From: Haloarcula rubripromontorii
Lineage (GTDB): Archaea > Halobacteriota > Halobacteria > Halobacteriales > Haloarculaceae
Assembly (NCBI RefSeq): GCF_001280425.1
Contig: NZ_LIUF01000002.1
Location: forward strand, 1-64,000
Direction: 5' to 3'
Length of the DNA: 64,000 bases
Shown: in pieces, positions 9,498 through 18,306 of the stretch
How the letters are laid out: every line of letters begins with the position of its first letter
Position numbering within the stretch: position 1 is the first letter of the stretch
Made by a program: the position numbers and the translations under genes
Notes under the pieces: generated by a model
The model's input: only the letters and a program-made list of their open reading frames with translations
What the model was told of the DNA's origin: nothing
Database searches by the model: none

Positions 9498-9644
9498 ATG
9501 GCAGCCACGCCCGACGCTGAGCACGACTGGACTGCCCGCCACGCCCGGACTGAACCGACCGAAACCGGTCGCCTCGTCGAGGTGCCCGACGAACTACTCG
9601 GAGACTGGGATCTGCGACACGCCGAGACGAAAGGCCGCAGTTAA
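9498..9644 (+). CDS. 48-residue acidic small protein, unknown
   Basis: ATG 9498 to TAA 9644. Reads MAATPDAEHDWTARHART, then TGRLVEVPDELLGDWDLRH and a KGRS end. Codon third positions are mostly G or C, as in neighbouring genes, and a box A lies 25 bp upstream. No Cys, no membrane helix. It ends tail to tail with pgk, overlapping 4 bp. Function unknown. Confidence 0.6.
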   Translation: MAATPDAEHDWTARHARTEPTETGRLVEVPDELLGDWDLRHAETKGRS

Positions 9645-10849
9645 CGCTGTAGCACTTCGACGCCGACCAGCTGTGCGCCGGTCAGTGCTCGGATGTACGC
9701 TCCGCCCGCGATAGAGACGTGGCCGAACTCGTCTTCTTCCATCCCGTACATTTCGATGGCTCGTGAGGTGTCACCGCCGCCGACGACGGAGAAGCAGTCG
9801 GTGTCCGCGATGGCTTCGAGCACGCCGGCGGTCCCGACGGAGAACCGCTCGTCCTCGAACATGCCGAGTGCGCCTTTCACGAAGACGGCCTCGGAGTCGC
9901 GGATGACTGGCGAGTACTCCATGACGGTCTCGCTGCCAACGTCGAGGTAGGAGACAGTCTTCTCCTCGATGTCGTCGACGGCCTGCTCGGCGCGGTCGCC
10001 GGCTCCGTCTTCGTAGGCCAGGTCGACCGCGAGCGTGATCTGGTCGCGGTGGTCTTCGAGCATGGCCTCGATCTTCTCGCTGTTCTGTTCCCACTGCTCG
10101 TCGTAGAGGTTCGCGTCGTCGATGTCGTAGCCGACCGGGTAGCCCGCGGCCCGCAGGAACAACTCCCCAGCGATACCGCCCAGCAGGAAGTCGTCGACCG
10201 TCTCGTCGAGATGGGTCATCACGTCGATGACATCGGTGGCTTTCGTCCCGCCGACGACCATCGTCACCCGGCCGTCGAACTCCTTCTCGGCGATGGCGGT
10301 GTTGGCCTCGTACTCAGTCTCCATCACGCGGCCGGCGTAGGCGTCCATCACAAGCGGGAAGCCGACGAGCGAGGCGTGCGAGCGGTGGGCTGCGGAGTAG
10401 GCGTCGTTGATGTAGGCGTCGAACTCGTCTTTGAGGGTCTGGACGAACTCCGTCTGGGCCTTCACCTCGGGGTCTTCCTCCGGGAGTTCGTCGTCGCACA
10501 TTCGCGTGTTCTCTAGCACGAGGACGTCGCCGCTATCGAGGGCCGCGATATCGTGAATCGCCTGTGGCCCGTAGGTCTCGTCGACGAAGTCCACGTCGTG
10601 GTCGATGTGTTCGGCGAGGATGTCGGCGTGCTGGGAAAGTGAGACGAAATCGTCGCGGCCCGGGCGACCCTGGTGGGCCAGCACCGCGACCTCGAACCCA
10701 CGGTCGACGAGTTCGCTGATCGTCTCCGCGTGGCGGTCGAACCGTCGGTTGTCCCGTACTGTGCCGTCCTCCACCGGTGAATTGAGATCGAGTCGGACGA
10801 GAACGCGCTGTCCGTCGTCGAGGTCATCGAGCGTCTGGAAAGTCATCAT
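9641..10849 (-). CDS. pgk: Phosphoglycerate kinase
   Basis: 402 residues, full length. The N-terminal substrate domain opens FQTLDDLDDGQRVLVRLDLNSP and the C-terminal nucleotide domain holds VVGGGDTSRAIEMYG and the Gly-rich hinge region. It makes ATP from 1,3-bisphosphoglycerate in the lower glycolytic pathway. Start is one of two adjacent ATGs (10849 or 10846). It lies 297 bp downstream of gap on the same strand. The gap is long enough for its own promoter. Confidence 0.95.
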   Translation of the reverse strand: MMTFQTLDDLDDGQRVLVRLDLNSPVEDGTVRDNRRFDRHAETISELVDRGFEVAVLAHQGRPGRDDFVSLSQHADILAEHIDHDVDFVDETYGPQAIHDIAALDSGDVLVLENTRMCDDELPEEDPEVKAQTEFVQTLKDEFDAYINDAYSAAHRSHASLVGFPLVMDAYAGRVMETEYEANTAIAEKEFDGRVTMVVGGTKATDVIDVMTHLDETVDDFLLGGIAGELFLRAAGYPVGYDIDDANLYDEQWEQNSEKIEAMLEDHRDQITLAVDLAYEDGAGDRAEQAVDDIEEKTVSYLDVGSETVMEYSPVIRDSEAVFVKGALGMFEDERFSVGTAGVLEAIADTDCFSVVGGGDTSRAIEMYGMEEDEFGHVSIAGGAYIRALTGAQLVGVEVLQR

Positions 10850-11146
10850 TCGAGAGGAAACCTGCCGGCCGCTTAACGGTTTCCGAGTCCGAACAGCAAG
10901 CGGCCTGTTGGGGGAGTAACGCCGCTACTTGCCTTGCTGTCAGTGTAAAAATGGGGTCGGAGAGGGGTGGGGACACCTGCGCCGTACACAGCCGACGCCG
11001 GGACACGGCGCGCCGACTGTGGAAACGGGCCTGTGTCGACACACAGAGCCAACCAGGGGTCAGGTGCTGGTTCGGGCTCTATGTGTGTCTTATTCTTACT
11101 GAATAATAATTATAAACCTTACTGACGTCGAAAACCGTTTCCGCGC
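10850..11146. other. gap-pgk intergenic region
   Basis: 297 bp with no convincing gene. It contains the 12-bp palindrome TGTGTCGACACA at 11032-11043 and an AT-rich stretch (about 11088-11120) just beyond the gap stop codon. On the minus strand that stretch reads TTTATAATTATTATT, which could be a box A or part of a termination region. On the minus strand a second AT patch lies near 10940-10950. Confidence 0.5.
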
Positions 11147-12151
11147 TTACTCCGTGATGTACTCGGCCACGTCGAGCATCCGGTTCGAGAAGCCGTACTC
11201 GTTGTCGTACCAGGTGAGTATCTTCGTCATCCCGGAGACGACGTTCGTCGACTGCAGGTCGACCTGCGTGGAGTAGGGGTCCCCGAGGATGTCCGAGGAG
11301 ACGACATCGTCGCTCGTGACGCCCAGCACGCCCTCGAGTTCGCCGGCAGCGGCCTCCTCGAAAGCGGCGTTGACGTCGCTCTCCGTCACGTCGTCGTCAA
11401 GATCGACGACGAACTCGGTGATAGAGCCGTTCGGCACCGGGACGCGGATGGCCATCCCATCGAGCTTGCCCTCAAGCTCGGGCAGGACTTCGGTGGCCGC
11501 CTGCGCGGCACCGGTCGAGGTCGGGATGATGTTCTCGGCGGCGGCGCGGCGACGACGGGGCTTGCCGTTCGGGCCGTCCATCAGGTTCTGGGAGCCGGTG
11601 TATGCGTGGACCGTCGTCAGCTGGCCAGCGTTGATGCCGAACTCCTCGTCGAGGACCTTCGCGACCGGCGTGATGGAGTTGGTCGTACAGGAGGCGTTCG
11701 AGACGACGTCTTCGCCGTCGTACTCGTCGTGGTTGACGCCGTAGACGAGCTGTTTGACCGGCTCCTCGCCCTTCGGCGGCGCGGAGATGAGGACCTTGTC
11801 GGCACCTGCATCGAGGTGCTGGCTCGCGTCCTCCTTGGTGCGGAAGATGCCGGTCGCCTCGAAGGCCACGTCCACGTCGAGGTCGTCCCACGGGAGCTGT
11901 GTGGGGTCGGTCTCGTGGAAGACGCCCGCCTCGAAGTCGGTTCCGTCGACCGTGAGGACGCCGTCGTCGACGCTGGCACCTTCGAGTTCGCCCATGACAG
12001 TGTCGTACTGGGCGAAGTAGTCGATCTCCGAATCGTCCATCACGTCGTTGATGCCGACAATCTCGACGTTGTCGTTGTGTAACGATGCGCGGAATACGTT
12101 GCGGCCGATACGGCCGAAGCCGTTGAGGCCGACGCGAACTGGCTCACTCAT
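11147..12151 (-). CDS. gap: Glyceraldehyde-3-phosphate dehydrogenase, phosphorylating
   Basis: 334 residues. Rossmann motif GLNGFGRIGRNVFRA (8-22), catalytic C155 in SNASCTTNS and base H182 in VHAYTGSQ. This is the bacterial-like class I enzyme typical of haloarchaea rather than the short archaeal GAPDH. It produces 1,3-bisphosphoglycerate for the downstream pgk. Upstream is a 200-bp AT-rich divergent region shared with hsp20. Confidence 0.95.
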   Translation of the reverse strand: MSEPVRVGLNGFGRIGRNVFRASLHNDNVEIVGINDVMDDSEIDYFAQYDTVMGELEGASVDDGVLTVDGTDFEAGVFHETDPTQLPWDDLDVDVAFEATGIFRTKEDASQHLDAGADKVLISAPPKGEEPVKQLVYGVNHDEYDGEDVVSNASCTTNSITPVAKVLDEEFGINAGQLTTVHAYTGSQNLMDGPNGKPRRRRAAAENIIPTSTGAAQAATEVLPELEGKLDGMAIRVPVPNGSITEFVVDLDDDVTESDVNAAFEEAAAGELEGVLGVTSDDVVSSDILGDPYSTQVDLQSTNVVSGMTKILTWYDNEYGFSNRMLDVAEYITE

Positions 12152-12351
12152 TGGTGTCTAGAGAGGCAGTCGGTCAGTGTAAAGTGTTTTCGGATTTGTT
12201 GTAAATTTGTGTTTGTTTATGCGTGTTCGAGCTCGAATGATTAATAGTGAGGGTGCTATCTCGACTGAGGTGCCCCCTCGACAGTATCTGTTGGCAGATA
12301 CTAGATTCGTCCGAAGGCTTTTGAAACGGACGGACGTACTGACCGATAGGA

Positions 12352-12738
12352 ATGAGACGCGATGACAGTGACGACCCGTTCGACGAGTTCTTCCGGGAAA
12401 TAGAGCGGATGATGGACGAGATGATGGGGGCTGAAGGCGATGTCCACATCGACCGGGACACCGGTGGCGGTGGGGCCGATCTCCACGTCGACGTTCACGA
12501 AACCGACGAGGAGATCCGGGTCGTCGCTGACGTTCCGGGTGTCGACAAGGATGCAATCGACCTCAAGTGCGACGGGACTGTCCTCACGATCAACGCCGAA
12601 AGTCCGGAGCGCGAGTACCACGAACGACTGACGCTACCGACTCGCGTCGACGAGCACTCCGCCGCCGCGACGTACAACAACGGTATCCTCGAAGTCACCT
12701 TCGACCCCGAAGAGGACTCCGCGGACATCGAACTGTAG
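12352..12738 (+). CDS. Hsp20/alpha-crystallin small heat-shock protein
   Basis: 128 residues. A short Met- and Asp-rich N-terminus (MRRDDSDDPFDEFFREIERM) precedes an alpha-crystallin domain (about 42-128) with ETDEEIRVVADVPGV and the closing YNNGILEVTF. It acts as an ATP-independent holdase. A box A-like GCTTTTGAAA about 30 bp before ATG 12352 suggests a leaderless mRNA. A second Hsp20 lies at 36823. Confidence 0.9.
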   Translation: MRRDDSDDPFDEFFREIERMMDEMMGAEGDVHIDRDTGGGGADLHVDVHETDEEIRVVADVPGVDKDAIDLKCDGTVLTINAESPEREYHERLTLPTRVDEHSAAATYNNGILEVTFDPEEDSADIEL

Positions 12739-12789
12739 CGCGCACAGCAGCGGTCTGTTTTGTCACGCGAGAACAACGCACTCGCTTCG

Positions 12790-13653
12790 CTACTGCTTCG
12801 CGGTTTCCCGTATCAATGCCGCGAGATCGTCCCAGAAGCCGTCCTCGTACTTCGTCGCCGAGTCGATTGTCGGGCGGGCGTTCGTTTCGTTGACTACTGC
12901 GCGGTCTTCGGTCACCAGCAGGTCGACGCCGAGGTACGGAATCGCCAGCTCATCGGCCGCGTCTTCGGCCAGTTCCCGCAGCTCTGTTGGCAGTTCCTGC
13001 CCTTCCGCCTCGGCCCCGCGGTGGACGTTGTGCTTCCAGCGGCCCCGTTCGCGGCTTGCTTCGGGGAGGCGGCGCTCGACCGCGCCGACGTACTCGCCGT
13101 CGATGACCATCACGCGGTAGTCTGTGGCGTCGGCGATGTACTCCTGAACGAGAAACGACTGGTCGCCGACCGCGCGATAGTCGTGGACCAGATCAAGATA
13201 GTCGACGATGCCGAGAAACGAATCCAGATCGTGGGCCTTGGCCACGCCGACGCCGCGGGTCGTCGAGTTCGGCTTCACGACTACGGGCGGATCGAACCGC
13301 TCGAACGCTGCGGTCAGTTCAGCCTCGCTCGCCGGGTTCGACACGACGACAGTCTCGGGGACGGGAACGCCCGCACGGCCGAGTCGTGACAGTACGTCGG
13401 CCTTGTTCCGCGAGCGGAGGATGGCCTCGCGGTCGTTGACCCACGGCACGCCCAGCATGGCGTCGGCGACGGCCCCCTCCATGATTCGGGACGGATAGAC
13501 GAAGCCCACGTCGTATTCGCCGAAGGGACTCTCGTCCAGCGCGAGCGTCCGCTCGGCCGTCTCAACGTGGCCCACCTCGATATCCCGGGCCGCCAGCGGT
13601 TGCTGCATCCGCTCGAAGGTCTCGGCGTTCGTGGCGACGGCCAGCCTGTGCAT
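12790..13653 (-). CDS. RimK-type ATP-grasp ligase
   Basis: 287 residues from ATG 13653 (MHRLAVATNAETF). ATP-grasp features include VVVKPNSTTRGVGV for the nucleotide, LVQEYI, and the metal-binding end VNETNARPTID. The RimK family adds glutamate or related residues to proteins or cofactors such as F420 or tetrahydromethanopterin derivatives. The substrate cannot be told here. It diverges from the UspA gene. Confidence 0.85.
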   Translation of the reverse strand: MHRLAVATNAETFERMQQPLAARDIEVGHVETAERTLALDESPFGEYDVGFVYPSRIMEGAVADAMLGVPWVNDREAILRSRNKADVLSRLGRAGVPVPETVVVSNPASEAELTAAFERFDPPVVVKPNSTTRGVGVAKAHDLDSFLGIVDYLDLVHDYRAVGDQSFLVQEYIADATDYRVMVIDGEYVGAVERRLPEASRERGRWKHNVHRGAEAEGQELPTELRELAEDAADELAIPYLGVDLLVTEDRAVVNETNARPTIDSATKYEDGFWDDLAALIRETAKQ

Positions 13654-13840
13654 AGCGTGCAGTTGTCTTGGAGAAATAAAACACGCTCGCAGCCGCTTTC
13701 GAGACACGCTGACTGTTCCATTACGTAGTGCGCACTGCTCGCTGCTGACCACAGCGTACCGGTGCATAATCGATGAATACACACTGATTGGAAGAATAGC
13801 CAGACAAACACTAAGTATACTGCGGGAAAATGGGTCATGC

Positions 13841-14272
13841 GTGTACAACGACATTCTCTTCCCGACGGACGGAAGCGACGGCGCGGACGAAGCGCTCGCA
13901 CACGCGCTTGAACTGGCGGAGACACACGACTCCACGATCCACGTACTCTCTGTCGTCGATTCGACATATATCGGGAGTGCCGCGGCAGAAGCGACGACCA
14001 TCGAATCCCTGCAGAAACAGACCGAGGAGGTCATCGACGAGACGGTCGACGATATCGCCGACCACGGTGCGCCCGTCGTCGCCGAGCACCGAATGGGTGA
14101 TCCGTACGAGGAGATTATCGACTACGCCGAGACTGCTGATATCGATATGATCGTCATGGGAACCCACGGCCGGAGCGGTCTGGACCGGTTTCTGCTGGGG
14201 AGCGTCACCGAGAAGGTCGTCCGGACAGCAGACGCACCGGTGTTGACTGTCCGGTTGCCCGACGATACGTAG
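13841..14272 (+). CDS. UspA-type universal stress protein
   Basis: 143 residues from GTG 13841, opening VYNDILFPTDGSDGADEAL. The C-terminal ATP-binding signature MGTHGRSGLDRFLLGSVTEK is complete, so it is the ATP-binding subtype. The GTG is chosen because this is the canonical UspA first strand and the codons upstream are AT-rich. Single-domain. Confidence 0.9.
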   Translation: MYNDILFPTDGSDGADEALAHALELAETHDSTIHVLSVVDSTYIGSAAAEATTIESLQKQTEEVIDETVDDIADHGAPVVAEHRMGDPYEEIIDYAETADIDMIVMGTHGRSGLDRFLLGSVTEKVVRTADAPVLTVRLPDDT

Positions 14273-14338
14273 CGTCACCTGCCAGCCCTACCGGTCGCCT
14301 GCGTGGCGTGCGGGCCGTTTCACAGTCGTCCTACTGCG

Positions 14339-14536
14339 TCACTCGCCGCGTCGACGCCGCCGGAGCACCCACAGCACGAGGAGCGCGCCCTCGACACGGG
14401 CGGCACTGTACACCCACGGACGAAGGTCTATGTCGTCGGCCTCTGTCGTTGCGAGTCCCATCCAAAAGTCGACGACCTTCCGGGGCCGGAGCAGTTCGAG
14501 AACGCCGAGAGCCAGGAGTGCGAGTCGGAGTACCAT
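14339..14536 (-). CDS. Small two-helix membrane protein
   Basis: 65 residues from ATG 14536. A hydrophobic segment (MVLRLALLALGVLELL) is followed by PRKVVDFWMGL, an acidic linker, a second hydrophobic stretch (ALLVLWVL) and a basic end RRRRRGE. The arrangement is conserved-looking in haloarchaea, but I know of no function. Codon use matches the backbone. Confidence 0.6.
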   Translation of the reverse strand: MVLRLALLALGVLELLRPRKVVDFWMGLATTEADDIDLRPWVYSAARVEGALLVLWVLRRRRRGE

Positions 14537-14715
14537 GTGAGGAAGTACGCGGGATGGGTGCAAGAGAATTGTGGGTGCTGATAACATGGGTCGAGAACGT
14601 AGCTACGTTCCGCTACCCAGCGACCGGGATGTCACTCAGGACTTGAGCGGCGCGGAAAACGAAGTCGAGACGGTCAGTCTGCCGTCCGAACGGCAAGCGA
14701 CCGCCGCTGTCTGAG

Positions 14716-15249
14716 TTACGCGATCAGCAGTTCCTCTCCCCGCTCGACCTTGATGCGGCAAGAGGGCGTGATCTTGTTGTAGGCACGGCGGAACGCTTCC
14801 TTGACGTGCTCTGCATCCTCGACGTTGCAGTAGGCGGTGAACAGCTGTTCGCCGGCCTGAACGCGAGCGGCGGTACCGACGATCTTCCCGAAGGCGGCCC
14901 GCATCCCGTCGGAGACACGGTCGGCCCCGGCACCGGTCGCCTGCTTGTTCTCGCGCAGGACCTGGTGGGGGAATTTCCGCAGCGTCATCTTGTAATCGCC
15001 CTCTTCGCCGAGTTCCTTGATCATGTGGCGGTTGGCCGACAGGCGGGAGGCCTCCAGCGAGCCGTGACGGAGCTGGACGGTCTCCTCGACGATGAGGCTG
15101 ATCTGGACGGGGTAATCGTCCGCGTCCTTCTGTTTGCGGCCCATCTTGTGCTGTGCGATCTTCGAACCGGGAATGCCCGTGATGTATTCGCGTCGGGTGT
15201 ACGCGGGCTTGTCGATGTCCCGGTACATTGAGGCGGGTTTGTCCGACAT
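14716..15249 (-). CDS. rpl10e: Ribosomal protein L10e (uL16)
   Basis: 177 residues from ATG 15249 ([20 protein letters not shown]). It has the L16/L10e fold region with [40 protein letters not shown] and a Gly-Ala-Gly-Ala-Asp-Arg-Val loop. It is a component of the 50S subunit near the peptidyl-transferase centre. It is a single gene, not inside a ribosomal operon, as usual for archaeal L10e. Confidence 0.95.
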   Translation of the reverse strand: MSDKPASMYRDIDKPAYTRREYITGIPGSKIAQHKMGRKQKDADDYPVQISLIVEETVQLRHGSLEASRLSANRHMIKELGEEGDYKMTLRKFPHQVLRENKQATGAGADRVSDGMRAAFGKIVGTAARVQAGEQLFTAYCNVEDAEHVKEAFRRAYNKITPSCRIKVERGEELLIA

Positions 15250-15467
15250 AGGTACTCTTGGAGAATACGTCGCCGAGCGGCCCAATAAGGGCTTCGAACC
15301 CGCTCGACGGCGTGCCGTGCTGTCTCACACAGCGGCCTGCGACCGCGAGCGGCCCCGCATCGACCGTTGTCGTGACCGGGCTCCCGTCTCGGCCCGGTGT
15401 GAGCCGTCGCCGGTAACACCGCTGTCACCGCGCTCTTTTACTGCTTGCACGCGTATCTATGGTACCG

Positions 15468-16466
15468 ATGAATATGCTCGTCGACGGCGAGTGGCGGACC
15501 GACGCGTACGAAACGACGAACGAGGACGGGGCCTTCGACCGGCAGGACACCACCTTCCGTGACCGGATCGAGGACGACCCCGACGCGCGGTTCCAGCCCG
15601 AGGCCGGCCGGTATCACCTGTACGCCTGCCGCGCCTGCCCGTGGGCCCACCGAATTCTGGTTGCCCGGAAGCTCCTGGGACTGGAAGACGCCATCACCGT
15701 CGACTACGTCGATCCGTATCGTGGCGAGGGGGGTTGGCAGTTCACGCCCGAGAAGGCGGGTTGTACGCCGGATACGGTCAACGGCGCGGACTACCTCCGC
15801 GAGGTCTATGCCGAAGCCGACCCCGACGCGACCTGTCGCGTGACCGTTCCTGTGCTGTGGGACAAACAGGAGGAGACCATCGTCAACAACGAGTCCGAAG
15901 AGATTCTCCGGATGCTGGACACCGAGTTCGACGACGTGGCCGAGAACGACGTGGATCTCTACCCCGAAGGCTACCAGGACGAGGTCGACCGCATCATCGA
16001 CGACATCTACGAGCCAATCAACAACGGCGTCTACCGCTGTGGCTTCGCCGACAGCCAGTCGGCATATGACGAGGCCGTCGAGGAGCTGTTCGACGCCCTC
16101 GACCACTGGGACGCGGTACTCGAAGACCAGCGCTTCCTCGCCGGCGACCGCCTGACCGAGGCGGATGTCTGCATGTTCACGACGCTGGTGCGCTTCGACG
16201 AGGTGTACCACACCCACTTCATGTGCAACCACAAGCTCATCCGCGAGTACGACAACCTCTGGCCGTACCTCCGAGACCTCTACCAGCTCCCCGGTGTCGC
16301 CGAGACGGTGAACATGGACCACATTACGGAGCACTACTACACCACGCACCCCGACGTGAGCCCAAAGCGCATCGTCCCGATGGGTCCCGACCCCGACTTC
16401 GAGGCCGACCACCACCGGGACGAACTGCCGGGCGACCTCCCCGAGACGCTGTTCCCGACAGCGTAA
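15468..16466 (+). CDS. Xi-class glutathione transferase / glutathionyl-hydroquinone reductase-like
   Basis: 332 residues from ATG 15468; ATG 15459 and 15474 are alternatives. The thioredoxin-fold motif CRACPWAH has catalytic C57 before Pro-Trp, the mark of Xi-class enzymes (YqjG/EcmB family). An all-helical GST C-domain follows, containing FLAGDRLTEADV. Bacterial members reduce glutathionyl-hydroquinones; haloarchaea use gamma-glutamylcysteine rather than glutathione, so the thiol partner here is probably different (inference). CTTTTA near 15435 is a possible box A. Confidence 0.88.
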   Translation: MNMLVDGEWRTDAYETTNEDGAFDRQDTTFRDRIEDDPDARFQPEAGRYHLYACRACPWAHRILVARKLLGLEDAITVDYVDPYRGEGGWQFTPEKAGCTPDTVNGADYLREVYAEADPDATCRVTVPVLWDKQEETIVNNESEEILRMLDTEFDDVAENDVDLYPEGYQDEVDRIIDDIYEPINNGVYRCGFADSQSAYDEAVEELFDALDHWDAVLEDQRFLAGDRLTEADVCMFTTLVRFDEVYHTHFMCNHKLIREYDNLWPYLRDLYQLPGVAETVNMDHITEHYYTTHPDVSPKRIVPMGPDPDFEADHHRDELPGDLPETLFPTA

Positions 16467-16544
16467 CCGGGTGGTATCGCTGTCAGATATCGAACGCTGA
16501 GCCGACGCTGTTCCTTTTATATACTCAGTTCTCACCTGTGGTCA

Positions 16545-17048
16545 ATGAGTCGGGTAGATGGTCGAAACCGGGCTGTGAGCCCGGTGATTGGTGTTGTTAT
16601 TCTCGTCGGCATTGTTGCCATTCTCGCCGCCACCGTCGGTGTGTTTGCGCTTGGCTTCAACGAGCAGCAACCGACACAAGCTCCGCAGGTCGCTATCGTG
16701 GCCGACTACAACGAGCGGACCACCGGCAACGGGGAGTACCTGAACCTCAGCTTCAAAAGCGGAGACACCGTCTACAGGGACAACCTCACCGTCGTCGTCT
16801 CCGGTGCCAAGAGTTCCGGCGGTAGCGACGTGACGCTGGACTCCGATCCGATACAGGCACAGGCTTCGACGCGGATTACGTCGGGAACAGAGATTACAAT
16901 CCATCGGGGACAGTTCTCCGGAATCCCGAGCGGAGAACAGCTGGACCTGCGTGACGCGACGCTTCGACTCGTCTGGGACCCCGTAAGTGAACCGGGGTCG
17001 GAAACGTACGTCATCTACCGCTGGCCGGACCCGAGCCGGCGCAACTGA
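16545..17048 (+). CDS. Type IV pilin-like protein (PilA family)
   Basis: 167 residues. Prepilin N-terminus: RNRAVSPVIGVVILVGIVA, with a basic leader and an SPVIG processing context for the archaeal prepilin peptidase, then a single hydrophobic helix that would form the fibre core. The remaining 130 residues are a beta-rich exported domain. It would be assembled as an adhesion pilus subunit. No assembly ATPase or other pilin is adjacent. Confidence 0.85.
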   Translation: MSRVDGRNRAVSPVIGVVILVGIVAILAATVGVFALGFNEQQPTQAPQVAIVADYNERTTGNGEYLNLSFKSGDTVYRDNLTVVVSGAKSSGGSDVTLDSDPIQAQASTRITSGTEITIHRGQFSGIPSGEQLDLRDATLRLVWDPVSEPGSETYVIYRWPDPSRRN

Positions 17049-17081
17049 GCCGCTCGGAGCCTGTCGGCGGGACGATATCAG

Positions 17082-18134
17082 TCACTCGGCCAACGAGAGC
17101 GTAACCTCGTCGGTTTCGTAGTCCTCGATGAACGACCCGGGCCCGCCAAGCGAGACCGTCCTATCGCCGATATCGACGATTAGCGTGTGTTCGATAGGAT
17201 ATGAGTTGGTCTCCGGCTCGACGAGCCCCTGTTTCGTCTCGACGACAGTCCCCTCGATGGTGGTGGTGTCATCGTCGGCCTGCACCGCCCGGACCTCCGC
17301 GGAGACCTGCACGTCGTGGTCGGCGCGCAGGTGCAGCGTCGCCTGGAGGACGGCGTGGCGGAAGTCGTGGTAGGCGGCCGGGAGCGGAGCCGGGTCGGTG
17401 ACGGTTTCCTCGGTGGCCATCAACCAGTAGTTCCCGAGGAACGACCCCGACAGCACGGGGACAAGCTGTTGCTGGACGAAGGCGATGGCGCGCTGGTCGG
17501 AGTTGGTGCGTGTCACCATTTCCGTCGGGGAGACGAGGCCGAACTGGGCGTCGACGGTGAGCATAATCGGCATCGCCTGGTCCCACGACCGGACCACGGA
17601 GGCCAGCCCGCTCGCGTCGTCAGGGCGCAGGCCGTCGGCACTACTGACGACAAGCACGACGAGGACGCCGCGGTCGACGGCCGCGGTCAGTTCCTCCGAG
17701 ATCTCGGGGAGGTACTGCTGTGGAACCGACAGCATAATTTCGCGTTCCGCGTTTCTGATGTACTCCGTGAGCCGCTTGATGACTGTCACCCGTGATTTGA
17801 TAACATCGAACTGTTGCGGTTCCCGAGCACTCGCCGAGTATCGAGAATCGAGCGCGCCGCTCATCTCTTCGAGTCGGTCGGTCAGGGCATCGATGACTTC
17901 CTCTGGCGGTCGGGCGCGGATCGTCGTCGGCACGACGTGGTCGTTGACCTCGACGAACCCGCGGTCTTCGAGCGATTCGCTGATGCTGTAGACGTACCGT
18001 TTGGAGACGCCAGTGTCGTCGGCGATTTCGCTGGCCGTGGCCTCGCCGCTGCCGAGGATCGACAGGTACGTGTCGACTTCCTTCTCCGACAGGCCCAGTT
18101 GTCCCAGCCTGTCCCTGAGAGTCGAATCGTCCAT
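17082..18134 (-). CDS. TrmB-family sugar-responsive transcriptional regulator
   Basis: 350 residues from ATG 18134. An N-terminal winged helix (1-75, with TASEIADDTGVSKRYVYSIS as recognition region) and a short helical linker are followed by a large C-terminal effector domain typical of TrmB proteins, which bind sugars. It sits divergently from the GH15 gene and heads the maltodextrin-type cluster. It is therefore the likely regulator of that cluster (inference from position and family). Confidence 0.85.
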   Translation of the reverse strand: MDDSTLRDRLGQLGLSEKEVDTYLSILGSGEATASEIADDTGVSKRYVYSISESLEDRGFVEVNDHVVPTTIRARPPEEVIDALTDRLEEMSGALDSRYSASAREPQQFDVIKSRVTVIKRLTEYIRNAEREIMLSVPQQYLPEISEELTAAVDRGVLVVLVVSSADGLRPDDASGLASVVRSWDQAMPIMLTVDAQFGLVSPTEMVTRTNSDQRAIAFVQQQLVPVLSGSFLGNYWLMATEETVTDPAPLPAAYHDFRHAVLQATLHLRADHDVQVSAEVRAVQADDDTTTIEGTVVETKQGLVEPETNSYPIEHTLIVDIGDRTVSLGGPGSFIEDYETDEVTLSLAE

Positions 18135-18272
18135 CTGTTCACATCTGGTAACGGCGGCGGATAATTGTGTTTCGGTGCTGTGTAGCCCGGAGACACCATC
18201 GAAACGCCGCCGGCGAACGAGTCGCCGGCTGTCCAAAGGCTGCTTTCACAAGAATGAAAAACTATTACACCA

Positions 18273-18282
18273 TATTTTATAT
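18273..18282 (+). promoter_or_regulatory. Box A of the GH15 gene
   Basis: TATTTTATAT, centred about 29 bp before ATG 18307, fits a leaderless start. Upstream at 18253-18260 is ATGAAAAA, which recurs upstream of the MalK-like gene and may be part of an activator or TrmB site. Confidence 0.6.
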
Positions 18283-18306
18283 CCCCTGCAGTGGTGTCTC
18301 TCTCCA

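Noticed and set aside
16545-17048. Archaellin (flagellin)
   Set aside because: Prepilin N-terminus is present but the body lacks archaellin features and no archaellum genes are adjacent; a type IV pilin fits better.
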